Assembly: GCF_018812025.1 (NCBI RefSeq)
Contig: NC_063044.1
Coordinates: 69,844,847-69,908,846 of the forward strand
Reading direction: 5' to 3'
DNA from: Megalobrama amblycephala
Taxonomy: Eukaryota; Chordata; Actinopteri; Cypriniformes; Xenocyprididae
DNA length: 64,000 nucleotides
The notes below the pieces were generated by a model that was not told the DNA's origin, ran no database searches, and saw nothing but the letters and a program-made list of their open reading frames with translations. The first letter of the stretch is position 1. Every line of letters starts with the position of its first letter. This document shows positions 1-11,727 of this stretch, one piece after another. The position numbers and the translations under genes were made by a program.

Positions 1-648
1 CCATTATGGGGTGAAAATACTAACTGGACCATTGAATCCTTCACATTTTACGCACCCAAAATCGGCGAATTTCACTGCCAAATCAGAAGCGCAATAGAAC
101 AGTTTTTAAATTAAGTCACCAGTAAACTGTATGATCCTACAGTAAATGTTGTATTGTACTATATATGTTTTATTTTACCAGTTGTGGAATCCAACCATTC
201 AACCATCTGAGGTAACGTAGTTAGCCTACTTTATTGAGTGTTTCCATTTTATGCAACTTTACACATTTATTAATAGTAAATTAATAATTAATAAATTAAT
301 AAAATAGTAGTAATAATATCTAGGTCTGAATTGAAATAGCTATATTGTACGTTTTAATGGATCACGCTACAAACATAATGATCTTAAAATACATGATGCT
401 GTGTCCGTTATCCCATAATTCACACTTTTGGACACTTTTGCCAGTGGCCAACAATCGGTATCGGCTGATAAAAGCTAACATTATTATTATTATTATTAAA
501 ACTGCTGATGGTCAGGGCCGATTATATCCTGTCAATCAAAAGGGTGTGGAAAAAATGCAGTTCATACATACTGTTTTTGATGAAAATCACTCTTGTGTTG
601 AATCTTCTTCTTCTTCTTGACTTCTTGTGTTAAATTTTAACGCATTAA
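1..648. other. non-coding, no gene recognised
   Basis: AT-rich sequence with short simple repeats (ATT/TAA runs near 480-500 and a CTT run near 604-618). The open frames are short, low-complexity and show no recognisable domain. I see nothing else here. Confidence 0.5.
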
Positions 649-1620
649 GGCCTGTACATACCGGGACGAATATCGCACGTGTTTATCGCCAGCGTTTTTC
701 GAGACATTTTTTGTGTCCATACCCAAGTGATTTTCACTGGCGATGAACGTGCAAATTCACTCCCTGACCAGCATGTGGCGCTTGTGCTTAACGGTAGTGC
801 AAATAAACAAATTTATGATATTAATAAAGTTAAAGAAGATATATTAAATGGCATATATATGACATATGAGAGATAAGATAGAGTCAGAAATGGTAGTGCA
901 AATAAACATATTTATGAAATAGACATTCTCAATTATATTTCTTGAATGTAAAACAAACAGTAAAACTACAGAAATAATACACATCTATTGGTATGGCCAA
1001 GAACTGGCAGAGCACCCATAGTGTGTGTCTCAATCAGCTCCCTAGTTCACTAGTCAGGGCACTGATCAGGGAGTCGGCCACATTCATTTACACAACCTAG
1101 GAAGATAGGGAACCGTTTGAGACGCAGGGATAGTTTGTAGGGGTCTTCCTTGACTACTTACTTTCTTTTTAAAAAATGATGCTTTTACACCTGTGCATTT
1201 TTTCACCTGACACTCACATTGGCGGCCTTTGTTTAGTCACGAGGCATTAAACATCGGCGATAATCATGCGCGATATTCATCCCAGTGTGTACGTTTTTAA
1301 AAAAACGCCTCAGGTTCGTTTTTTTTGGCTTGACGCGCCGCGTTAAAAACTGGCAGACCAATGAGAGTGGCGCTTTTGTTCACGTGCCTGGTGTTACGAC
1401 CCTATGGTTGTGTTTTGTTCTATTTTTGCTTTTCTGTGAGTGTCTCTGTGTGTGTGTCTGTCCTAGGAACATCATCCTGATTGGTTCCTGCAGGCTGATT
1501 GATGCTGTCTCCCGATTGGTGCACAGTACTTCAAAAAGCATGTCATCACTTCCTCTAGAGGAAGAGAGATCTTTTGTTTGAGCAGAGTGTTGGTTGTATA
1601 GTGCAGAATCTGTGTGTGTG

Positions 1621-4028
1621 TTAAGAGTAATGGTGGGCAGAGCGAGGCTTTGTGAAACAGTTGAAGCAAATGTGCCATATTGTGTCGAGGCTTCGAAACT
1701 ATACCGACACCCGTTTCCACAGTGACACCTAGTGGTCAATTTCACATGTTATCTGAAACAACCTTGACAAGCCATTTAAAAAATAAAAAATGTTGTGTTT
1801 TTGTTAATGTGATGAGTTTTTAACATCTGTCTGACAACTACATGATGTTGGTTATGTAACCCTCCTCACGGTGAATAACTAGGTTATTCTGGTCATGAAA
1901 AATGAAGAATAATAAAACAAATCAAGCCACAATGGTCTCACATTTTTTTACAGATTTTTATTCAAGAATATTAATTGCTCTGCTGTGGAAGGACTTAGCC
2001 TACTTCTTTTTTTACAGATAATTTCTCCAGCCTTTGAAAAAATCCTCTCACAAGGGACACTTGTTGCTGGCATACACAGATATTTTTTAGCAAGGACATA
2101 AAAATGAGGGAAAATTACAGCTCTCTCTTTCCAGTAACTTAGAGGATCGTGAGTTCTGGGCAAAAACGCATCTTTGAGGTACTTTTTCACTTCTACTGTG
2201 ACATCAGCTGTAGCACTGTGTATCACCTGGGTTTCACGGATACGATTATCAAAAAGTTCCCATAAATTGTCCTGGGTTTCTGCTGGTGTTGATGATGATG
2301 GGCCTGATGTTGACTGTGCAAAGCATAAACTGACAGCATATATGAAGTCACATAATTTTTCAGATGACATAACTCCATAATGTCAGATCATATTAATTAT
2401 ATTAATAAATAACAAAACAATGTGACAGTTGTGGCCAATTTCATGGGTAGTATGGTTATTGTGGCCTACCTAACTGTACAGTTGATTCCTGCGCTGCATG
2501 TCCCTTTTTCTGTGCAGGCTTGTGCTGCAACTTCCTGTAAAGTGGTATAAGTTTTGAAGCAGACACTCTCTGTTCCTCTGTTGTTGCTAGTTTAAACGGT
2601 TGCAGTAGTGACAATGATTCTTGAATAATGTCATACTCAAAACTTGTCAGCGGAGCAGTATCACTGTTTAAATTTGATAGCGCAGCACCCACTGGCTCTC
2701 GTTGCTCATACAAGCGTTGCAGCATGTCGAAAGTGCCGTTCCATCTCGTCTCAACCTCCTGTACCAGTTTCAGAGTTGGTCTGCCCATCAAGCTTGTCCT
2801 TTGCTTTGCAGCTGGATCTAAACAATCCCCACTATCTTTCTGGCTTTCTGTCCGTATTTCATTGATGACTGGGGTTTGATCTAGGGCCTTTTTCACAATT
2901 AAATTTAAATTATGGGCAAAACATGGGACATGCCGAAGGTTGAGTAGCTGGGCACTTAGGATCATGTTGGATGCATTGTCAGTCACCATACACTGAACTT
3001 TGGAGGTTATTCCCCACTCAGCCATTAGCAAAGCTTTAGCCTCCATGAGATCCTGGGCTGTGTGGGTTTGGTAAAACCTCCTAACAACCCAGTACAACAG
3101 TTGCCAACTTTGCCTCTGGTGTTATGTAGTGGCAAGTTACACCAAGGTATCCATCCATATTAATGGAAGACCTCATGTCAGCTGTAAGGCTAACAAAATC
3201 TGCCTTTTTTAGGTCCTCCATTGTCTTCTCCTTAGTGTTGTTGTACCTTTCAGTGAACATTGTTTTCAGCGTCCTTCCGGGATGGGAGGACATAGCTTGG
3301 ATCAAGTTTGTTCACAAAGGCCATGAAACCCTCATCCTCCATGATGGTGAAGGGCTGCAAATCCTTTACCACCATGTTTACAAGAGCCTCATCCAATTCC
3401 CTCTGTCTGCCTTTTAAAAGAAGATAAAGATAAAAGATCAAAACTAAATAACAAAAATAATTTGAAAAAAACAATATAGGTTGAAATATTGCACAGCTAT
3501 TAAGAATAGACTACTGGTTCATTATTTCTAAATGAATATATATATAACTACTGAGCTATCTGTCAAAATCTAACTTAGCCTATATGAATGTGTCACTATA
3601 TCTATCCTAACTATCTGTCAATGTCTATAGTCTATCAGTCAATATATAAATTTAAGTCTAGCCTAAATATAACTAACCAAATCGCACTATAAATGTCACT
3701 ATATCGCAAAAGCTATCTCAAAATCTCTCTCCCCTCACAAAAACCCACGAGGTGAAGGTGCATGAACTTCTCTTTTAAACTTTGTGGGAGTTGAGACAGA
3801 TGTGCGATTGTGTGGTTTGTTCCCGCCCCTGTCAATCAAACGCAGACTCGGCAAGCACGCCACCTGTCGAAACACTTGTGAAACGCGCAGAGGCTTCGTT
3901 TAGCCATAGTCACGTGACATGGGTGTTTTGAATCACAGTTCGGAGCAGTGTTTCGAAACATCTACGCTTCGGGATCTCGACACTGTGTCGAAATGTCAGT
4001 TTCGCGTCAGCCATCCCTAGTTAAGAGT
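1621..4028 (-). mobile_element. hAT transposon with 8-bp target duplication
   Basis: The octamer TTAAGAGT occurs at 1621-1628 and again at 4021-4028, directly bordering an element of 2392 bp (1629-4020). Eight-bp duplications are the hallmark of hAT transposons. The ends are imperfect inverted repeats (left AATGGTGGGCAGAGCG; right, reversed, CTAGGGATGGCTGACGCG). The interior holds a minus-strand hAT transposase remnant. The element lies inside the long-inverted-repeat transposon, so it inserted later. Confidence 0.88.
1948..3474 (-). pseudogene. hAT transposase, ZBED-like (frameshifted)
   Basis: Minus-strand pieces in order: 3474-3250 (N-terminal part), 3305-3081, 3097-2456 and 2370-1948. 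The central piece has the RNase H-like fold signature DNASNM followed by a CFAHNLNLIVKKAL-type block, as in ZBED1/ZBED4-like hAT proteins. The last piece carries the C-terminal dimerisation region (YWKERAVIFPHFYVLAKKYL, then PATSVPCERIFSKAGEI). The reading frame changes near 3300 and near 3090. A short intron may separate the last two pieces (GT near 2460, AG near 2375). No BED zinc finger was found upstream. The enzyme would be nuclear and act on the ends of its own element, but as read it cannot be made. Confidence 0.85.
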
Positions 4029-4808
4029 GTTAGAGACTGTGAGTAATGTTTGTTTGATTTGAAATTGTTTGTACTTGAGGAACTTTGTTATATTTGACCC
4101 ATTTGCCTGTTTTTGACGCTGAGTTTGGATTGCCCTTTCAAATTCTGGTTGCCTGGTTGTATATATTGTAAATACTGATTATTTGGGAAAGTAGGGAGTC
4201 TGATGTGATTTTTGTTTATTGTAAACTGTTTGATCTTTTTTTTTTTTTTGGTTAGGGGAGTTTGTATATTTTCTTTTCTTTTCTTTTCTTTTGGGTTGGG
4301 GTTTAGGAAAGTGGTTTTAAAACAAGGAACTTTTGTTTGTTATTTTGGCCTAGTCAGCTCCTGAACCACAACTCTGGGAACTAGTGAACTAGGGAGCTGA
4401 TTGAGATGCACACTATGGGTGCTCTGCCAGTTCTTGGCCACACCAATAGATGTGTAGTATTTCTATATTTTTACTGTTTGTTTGTTTTTTCTTTTACATT
4501 CAAGAAATATAGTTGAGAACATCTATTTCATAAATGTTTATTTGCACTACGGTTTCTGACTACCATCTCTCATATGTCATATATATGCCATTTAATATCT
4601 GCATTTTTATCTTCTTTAACTTTATTAATATCATAAATATGTTTATTTGCACTACCGTTAAGCACAAGCGCCACATGCTGTCAGGGAGTGAATTTGCACG
4701 TTCACTCTATGCATCGCCAGTGAAAATCACTTGGGTATGAACCCAAAAAACGTCTCGAAAAACGCTGGCGATAAACACGTGCGATATTCGTCCCGGTGTG
4801 TACAGGCC

Positions 4809-5326
4809 TTATGAATCATCCGTATTTCAAGCCAGGGTTGCCAGGTCTGCGTTTTTATTTTTTGCTAAATCAAATATTATTTGTAGCACCTCCCCTCCAA
4901 TAATCGCAAAATACTTTGTGCTTTGTTACATCTGATAAGAATGAAAGTTTCAGTTTTCCAATGTTCACAGTTCCTTAGCTATCCATATAAAAAAAACACT
5001 AGAGAGGAGCTTATTTACTGTTAATTATGTTTGTGTAAATTCGCCATGAAGAAAAAAAGTGCTTATGAAAACTACCTTATGTGAGACTAAGTTTTATACA
5101 AATATTTCAGTTTTTATTTGAGTATAATTATTATATCTATTATAATAAACAGCTGCTGAATATAATACCTCTGTTGTTAATTGTAACCTCTAATATTGTA
5201 GTGTACCAAATGAGAGGGATCCCTGTATAGTTTGCAACATTATTTGGGAGAGATTTTTTTTTCCTTAAGAAAAACCAAACTGTATCGGCATCGGCCGATA
5301 TTCTGAATAATCGGCTCTCAGTATCA
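4809..5326. other. non-coding, no gene recognised
   Basis: AT-rich flank to the right of the transposon. The open frames are short and show no domain. Nothing recognised. Confidence 0.45.
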
Positions 5327-6213
5327 GCAGAGAAATTTAGTATCGGTGCACCTCTAACATAAATGTTTAGATGTGTCAATTAGTATAAAGTCTGTCTGTG
5401 ACTGATATATATATATATATATTTTTTTTTTTTTTGAAAGGTCAGCTGCAATCACACAGCTCCTCCCACATCAATCACATCATTAGTGAAGCTCCTCCCA
5501 CCTCAGATACATAGTCAGTAAAGCTCCTCCTACATCAATCTCTCAAACAGTGAAGCTCCTCCCACATCATCAGTGAAGCTCTTCCCACAGCAATCACACC
5601 ATCAGTGAAGCTCCTCCCTCACCATCAGTGAAGCTCCTCCCTCACCATCAGTGAAGCTCCTCCCACATCAATCACACTGTCAGTTAAGCTCCTCCCACTA
5701 TTTATATCACATTAGATAATTGTGTTGTTGACCAAATGTATTTAATAGTTCTCACTACAGAAACCATGGAATTTGTGCCTATAATGTTTTAAAAAATAAA
5801 GAGAAATTTAGTATCGGTGCACCTCTAACATAAATGATGTGTCAATTAGTATAAAGACTCTCTGTGACTAATATTTTTTTATTTTGACAGGTCAGCTGCA
5901 ATCACCTCGTCTGTGAAGCTCCTCCCACATCAATCATTCCATCAGTGAAGAAGCTCCTCCCACCTCAGATACATAGTCAGTAAAGCTCCTCCTACATCAA
6001 TCTCTCAAACAGTGAAGCTCCTCCCACATCATCTGTTAAGCTCCTCCTACATCGAGCACAGTCAGTGAAGCTCCTCCCACATCAATCACACCATCAGTGA
6101 AGCTCCTCCCACTATTTATTTTACATTAGATAATTGTGTTGATCAAATGTATTTAATAGTTCTCACTACAGAAACCATGGGATTTTTGCCTATAATGTTT
6201 TAAAAAATAAATA
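5327..6213. repeat. minisatellite in a duplicated block (unit ~30 bp, AGTGAAGCTCCTCCCACATC)
   Basis: Two blocks of imperfect ~30-bp repeats (about 5440-5700 and 5890-6115) share the core AAGCTCCTCCCACATCAATC. Each block has the same left flank (GAGAAATTTAGTATCGGTGC at 5329 and 5803) and the same right flank (CACTATTTAT...GTTTTAAAAAATAAA). The whole segment of about 470 bp has therefore been tandemly duplicated, with differing repeat numbers inside. A (TA)n tract lies at about 5404-5422. Confidence 0.9.
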
Positions 6214-7214
6214 GAAATTGGAAGCTCATTTATGTAAGTCATTTATGTAAATTTAAGCCATTTATGTAAATTTTCAATGACGTATAATCCTCAAAATTAT
6301 TTGAAGTGGCATTTTGATGCATTTACACAGACTGTTTTATGCTGCTCAGAGGGAAACTAATGAATTTAAACTGCAGTTACAAATGCGTAATTCTTTGATG
6401 TCGTAATATTAAACTTTGATATATAAAGTGATTTTAAAATTGGAAAGATACTTTAAATATGAAACTTAAACCGCCAGTAGGTGGTGTCAAGTTACTGTTA
6501 ATGAGCGAATTATTGAGTCATTCATTTAGCTGATACGTTCAAATGGCTGATCATTTCAGGAACAAAGTTTTTGACTTTCTTAATGAGTGAGTCATTGAAT
6601 CATTTACTCAACTGATTTGTTCAAGTGGACTGATGCATTCAGTAATGAAACACTAAATTGTGTTGCTCAGAGATGCAAAACTGTGGATGGAACCATTTTT
6701 GTTGACGAAATAGAGCAAAACAGGCAGTCTAAAATGTCAGTAATTAATATTAATGTTGTAAACTTTTGTTTAAAATCAGTATCATATTTGCAGTCATGCT
6801 GAAATCTGGGGAAAACACGACTGTCTTTGCATCATTGATTAACTATATCATATGAAATGAATATAGCCTAAAAGACAAATACTCAATACAGGGGTATTTT
6901 TACTTGCATTAAACTGAATAAATAAATAAATAAATAACACAGTGAGAGAGAACACTCTTAATGCAATGTAACCTAAATCAAAAAGGCTACATCACACAGT
7001 GCATTAGTGACTCTCTAGGTGTGTTTTTTTTTTTTTTTTTTTTTTTCTTTTTTTGGCTTTTGCAAAGTAAGAGACATACTTGATAATGTCAGATTGAACA
7101 TCATTAAAACAACAATTAGAATATATTATCATAGATGATATATATCGCACACCCCCACTTAAATTAATTTTCACTACATCAAAATAATTCAAATTATTTT
7201 TCTTTCATTTCAGT
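6214..7214. other. non-coding DNA upstream of the zinc-finger exon
   Basis: AT-rich sequence with an (AAAT)n tract at about 6908-6930 and a long poly(T) at 7023-7047. It ends in a good splice acceptor (TTTCTTTCATTTCAG, just before 7215). No N-terminal exon of the zinc-finger gene was recognised here. Confidence 0.5.
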
Positions 7215-8139
7215 CCTGATGGAAGTGAAGGAGGAGAGTGAAGAACTGAGTGAAGTGGAGGAGAAACATCATGACAAACCTGGAGAAAAACCTCTGAGTC
7301 GCTCAAAGACTAAAAAGACATTTTTAAAGAAAAGAAGAGCCGAGAAATCTACAACCTGCACTCAGTGTGGAAAGAGTTTATCAACCAAACAACATCTTGA
7401 ATGTCACATGAAAGTTCACACTGGAGAGAAGCCGTTCACATGTGATCAATGTTGGAAGAGTTTCACAAGTTCAGAAAACCTTAAGTTACACATGAGGATC
7501 CACACTGGAGAGAAGCCATTCACATGCGATCAGTGTGGGAAGAGATTCATACAAAAACCACATCTTAGACAGCACATGAGAGTTCACACTGGAGAGAAGC
7601 CGCATGTATGCCAGCAATGTGGGAAGAGTTTCAGTCTATCAGCACAACTTTTGACACACAGGAGGATCCACACTGGAGAGAAGCCGTTCACATGTCATCA
7701 ATGTGGCAAAACATTTGTTGGGTCATCAAACCTGAAGAGACACCTGACAGTTCATACGAAGGAGAAGCCACATTCCTGTTCTGTGTGTGGAAAGAGTTTT
7801 TCACTGCTGGAGAGTTTACACAGACATCAGAAAACTCACACTGGTGTGAGAGAGTACATGTGCTTTGAGTGTGAGAAGATGTTTACAACAGCAAAGTGTT
7901 TAAAACAGCACCAGGGAATTCACACTGGAGAAAAACCTCACAAGTGTTCACACTGTGACATGAGATTCAGTCAGTTATCAAATCTGAAAACACATGAGAG
8001 GATCCACAGCAGAGAGAAGCTGCACACGTGTGATCAGTGTCATCTTTGGCAGGAGACATTTACATTTGCATTTAGTCATTTAGCAGACACTTTTATCCAA
8101 AGTGACTTACAAATGAGTCGACTTACAAAGGAGACATAA
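7215..8139 (+). CDS. C2H2 zinc-finger protein, terminal exon (partial, 3' end replaced by a repeat)
   Basis: A Krueppel-type C2H2 protein, probably a nuclear DNA-binding transcription factor. From the Met at 7219 there is an acidic, Lys-rich leader (about residues 1-45), then eight complete CX2C...HX3H fingers joined by TGEKP-type linkers (about residues 47-275). A ninth finger starts (CDQC) but breaks off after a few residues. The frame then runs through a common fish repeat (8050-8110) to a stop at 8137-8139, so the last ~30 residues are repeat-derived. A splice acceptor ends at 7214 and the frame is open from it through 7219, so the true start is probably in an upstream exon that I did not find. 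This finger array is typical of large fish zinc-finger clusters; no individual gene name can be given. Confidence 0.8.
8050..8112 (+). repeat. fish interspersed repeat motif (TTTAGCAGACACTTTTATCC)
   Basis: The stretch around CATTTAGCAGACACTTTTATCCAAAGTGACTTACA matches by eye a motif very widespread in fish genomes as a SINE/LINE tail. It sits exactly where the ninth zinc finger of the preceding gene breaks off and supplies its altered C-terminus and stop. Confidence 0.6.
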
Positions 8140-8179
8140 ATTATTGTAATGGAGGAGTGGAGTTATGTGGGGAACAGAC

Positions 8180-9634
8180 AATAAGAAATCAGTTTGCAGA
8201 GAATGTAAGAGACCCCTCACATTGTAGAGAATTAAAATGGTTGATCAGACAAGATCCAAACATAAATTTCTCAGTTTTGCGGAGAGAAGCGATGCTGTTT
8301 TGGGAAGAAAATATGTGCCTGACAGAGCCCCCTACAGTTTAGCACCAGAAGGTGCAGCGGTCGAATGTTCCGGTATTACTACTACAAATATCCCTGATAA
8401 GACTGATTCTCTTCTTTTTGAGCTTAGGGAGGCTATGAGGAAACAGGAGGAGAAATTAGAGGGCCTTGCACAATAGGTAGCACGACTGCAAGTTTATGAA
8501 AGGAGACAGGGACAGGAGCCCAGGTATGATTCAGCAGGAAGACCTATTTGTTTTAGATGTCAGGGGGTAGGACATATTGCAAGATTTTGTTCAGATATAA
8601 ATGCTGTTAGTGACAATCAGGCAACATCATCTGAGTTGGCTTGGGGGACAGCTTTCCCAGCTAAATATGCAACAGGGAAACAAATTCCCTCTGTAGTTAG
8701 GAGCCAGACTACAGGAGGGGAACAGTTGGGCTCAGATGGTTCCACCATTTTATGGGAAAGAGTATTTAATGCACCTACAGGGCCAACCCCGGTTATGGAT
8801 CTATATATAGGGGAAGTATGTGTTCCATCTATGATAGACACAGGCTCCATGGTCACTATTATAACAGAGAGTTTCTTTAAGGAACATTTTGAGTGTAAAG
8901 GGGAGGATATCCTAAAAGAATGTGGGTGGCTGACTTTAAAAGCAGCAAATGGCCTTTCTATACCTTATTTGGGTTATTTAGAACTTGATGTTAAAATTAT
9001 GGATAAGGTATTGCTACAGCATGGTGTTCTGGTGGTGAAGGATCCAACAGATCCTGTAACAAAATTGAAAAGGAAAACTGTTCCAGGATTGGTTGGCATG
9101 AATATAATAAAAGGCTGCAATGAAATTTTGTCTGGTCCTTTTAATGTAGTGCCACCAGGACAATGTGCCCAAGTGTATCAAGGTTTTACAAAAGTGATGG
9201 CCGCCACACCTGTATTAGTACCTGCAGGCTCTATGTGTTTGGTCCCCGCTACAGGATTTCAGAGCACTTGTGATTTAGATATTGGTTTGGTAGAAGGGTT
9301 AGAGGTAGATGAAGGGATTTTACCTGGTGCCCTTGTGTCTCCAGGTTTGGTAAGGGTTCAAGGCGGCCAGCTAGCTGTTGCTATTGTAAATGCTGGTGCT
9401 TTAGATATCAGCTTGGCCCCTCACACACGGCTGGCACGTTTGCTTGTAGCTGAGGTAGTAGCAGGAGGTTCAAAGCCCATTTCTTTTCAAAACATAGGCC
9501 ATGGGGAGGTTCAGATCTCATTATGTTCAGAAGAGGCTTTGGTTTTTAGTCATGAGGCCGGATCTACTCTTTCAGATGATTTTCACTTTGAATGTCCCTT
9601 TTTGGAAAGCCAACAGATAGCTCAGCTCAGCTGA
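8180..9634 (+). pseudogene. gypsy Gag remnant, zinc knuckle and aspartic protease
   Basis: Gag-like text from about 8185 (ENVRDPSHCRELKWLIRQDP) resembles the C-terminal capsid region of Ty3/gypsy Gag. It is followed by frame changes and a stop at 8476. A CX2CX4HX4C zinc knuckle (CFRC...GHIARFC) lies at about 8549-8593. The frame 8636-9634 (332 residues) contains the retroviral-type aspartic protease active site MIDTGS at about 8828-8850. After the protease the frame continues as a long linker before the reverse transcriptase. The start of Gag is truncated, so this is not a working gene. Confidence 0.8.
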
Positions 9635-9635
9635 T

Positions 9636-10368
9636 GTGTTCACTTTCAGTGATAATGACTTAGGGTGTACTGCAATCATACAGCATGAGATACCAGTCAT
9701 GGATGATGTCTCAGTTCGTCAGCGTTATCGCCGTCTTCCTCCAAGCCAATATGAAGAGGTGAAGGATCATATTAGACAGCTTTTGGAGCAGGGTATTATT
9801 AGTGAGAGCTGTAGTCCCTATTCCTCACCTTTGGTTATTGTTAAGAAAAAAGATGGCAATACGCGTATGTGTGTTGACTATAGACAGTTAAATTTAAAGA
9901 CAAGAAAAGATGCTTACCCACTCCCTAGGATAGAGTCACTTGATGCCCTTAGTGGGGCCTGACCTTGGACCTTGCTAGTGGTTATCATCAAGTGGAAGTT
10001 GCTGAGAAAGACAGACAGAAGACTGATTTTGTACTCCATTTGGGCAGTATCAATTTAATCGTATGCATTTTGGGCTTTGTAACGCCCGGGGAACATTTCA
10101 GCGACTTATGGAAAGGATTTTAGGTGACCAACATTTTCAGTCTTTGCATTTATATTTAGATGACGTGGTTGTGTTCTCATCATCTTCTGAACAACAAATT
10201 AGTCATCTTAGGTTAGTTCTATCACGTTTTTGGGAATGTGGCTTAAAAGTAAAATGGAGCAAATGTGCGCTTTTTCAGCGCCATGTTTCTTATCTTGGAC
10301 ATGTAATATCTGCTGAGGGGGTTGCAACAGATCCTGAAAAGACTCGGGTGGTGGCCCATTGGCCATGA
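9636..10368 (+). pseudogene. gypsy reverse transcriptase (frameshifted)
   Basis: The first part (9636-9962) has the fingers region with [15 protein letters not shown] and [10 protein letters not shown]. After the frame breaks near 9960 the text continues in another frame as TLDLASGYHQVEVAEKDRQK, then shifts again to the frame at 10063-10368. That last frame carries FGLCNARGTFQRLMERIL, the catalytic YLDD box at about 10153-10164, and the thumb-side motif YLGHVISAEG. At least two frame changes and a stop near 10366 make it non-functional. Confidence 0.85.
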
Positions 10369-10435
10369 CCAAGTACGGTAACTGAACTTAAATCCTTTTT
10401 TGGCTTTGCAGGATACGATTTGTTGAAAATTTATC

Positions 10436-11727
10436 TTGGTTAGCAGCGTCTCTTCATGCTCTGGCAGCATTGCTGCACCAAAGGCAGGTAAAGCAAAGAT
10501 CACTAGAGTGCCTCTTTCTGAGTTGTGGGGTTCTGAGTGTGAGTCCGCTTTCCAGGTATTAAAAGAGAAGTTAGTGACGGCATGGCAGTCCAACAGCAGG
10601 CTGACCCCATTTTTGCAAGGTTTCTTGTGTATTGGAGTCAGCAAGTTAAACCCGGCAAATTGGCGAGGGCTAAAGAGGATGGTAAGACCTTGGAACTCCT
10701 GCGGCAGTGGGAGAAGTTGATAGAGGAGGAAGGAGTTTTGTATCGTCAATTTGTGGATACTAGACAAGGCCAAATTAAACAGGTGCTTCTACCTCAGAGC
10801 CTGAAGGAGGAAGTCCTTCTTGGGCTACATGATGAACATGGGCATCAGGGTGCTGGTTAGAGCTAGATGCTGTTGGCCAGGAATGTTTCAAGATATTGAA
10901 ATGTATTGTAGGCAATGTGAGAGATGTATTGTGACAAAAGCCCTAGTGCCCAAGCTAGTAACTGAAATAGGCAGTTTGTTAGCTAGAAGACCATTTGAAG
11001 TAATAGCTATGGATTTGACCATTTTAGAGCCTTCCAGTGATGGTAAGGAGAATGTCTTAGTATTTACTAATGTTTTCTTGAAATTTGTGGTTGCAGTACC
11101 TACCAGGGACCAAAAAGCAGTGACCAGGACCAGATCTCTTGTTAGGGAGTAGATTCACAAGTATGGAGTTCCCCAATGAATTCATTCGGATCAGGGGAGA
11201 TGTTTTGAGGCAGAAGTGGTTCGAAACTTATGTAAAATGTATGGGATTATGTCGAACTACCCCCTATTACCCACAGGGCAATGGCCAGTGTGAGAGGTTC
11301 AATCGAACCTTGCATAACTTATTAAGGACTCTCTCACAATCCAAGAAAAGAAGATGGGTAGAATATTTACCAAAAGTAGTGTTTGCTTATAATACAACTG
11401 AACATGCGAGCACTGGCTATAGCCCATATTTTCTGGTTTTTGGGCAATCACCAAAGTTACCAGTTGACATTTTGTTTGGGGTAAGCCAGACAGATGCTGC
11501 AGAGTCAGTCGATGAGTGGGTGGTGGGTCATCATGAGCGATGTAAAGAGGCTTACCAAAAAGCAAGGGGACAGATGCAGCATATGGCCAAAGTTAGAAAG
11601 AGACAGATTGGTCCACCCTCATTACAGAGTTCTTTGCAGGTGGGTCAACTGGTTTATCGTAGGAATCACAATTTTTCAGGAAGACATAAGATTCAAGATG
11701 TGTGGATGTCTACACCTTTTTGAGTGA
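10436..11727 (+). pseudogene. gypsy connection region and integrase (RNase H deleted, frameshifted)
   Basis: Text at 10500-10580 (SECESAFQVLKEKLVTA) is the segment that normally precedes RNase H. It then jumps directly to sequence leading into the integrase HHCC domain (10582-10935, ending CRQCERCIVTK), so the RNase H core is missing. The integrase core follows in pieces. PFEVIAMDLTILEP (about 10990) contains the first catalytic Asp. [20 protein letters not shown] (about 11265-11325) contains the final catalytic Glu region, and YNTTEHASTGYSP follows. Frame changes near 10860 and 11150 break the protein. Confidence 0.8.

Larger units (their letters stand above)
649..4808. mobile_element. DNA transposon with ~410 bp terminal inverted repeats (TTAA-type site), host of a hAT insertion
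   Basis: The left end (649 onward, GGCCTGTACATACCGGGACG) is repeated inverted at the right end (reading back from 4808, GGCCTGTACACACCGGGACG). The match continues inward for roughly 410 bp, to about 1060 and 4390. The left flank is TTAA (645-648) and the right flank TTAT (4809-4812), consistent with a TTAA target site carrying one later change. Known superfamilies with TTAA sites are Kolobok and piggyBac; the GG start fits Kolobok better, but this is inference. With the hAT and its extra 8-bp duplication removed the element is about 1.76 kb. No transposase of its own is visible, so it looks non-autonomous. A further diverged terminal-like block lies at 1253-1300. Confidence 0.7.

Noticed and set aside
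1380..1745. 121-residue minus-strand frame at the left of the hAT
   Set aside because: It crosses the hAT boundary and contains low-complexity text from a (TG)n tract. No domain.
2628..2879. Plus-strand frames opposite the hAT transposase
   Set aside because: They are antisense shadows of the minus-strand transposase.
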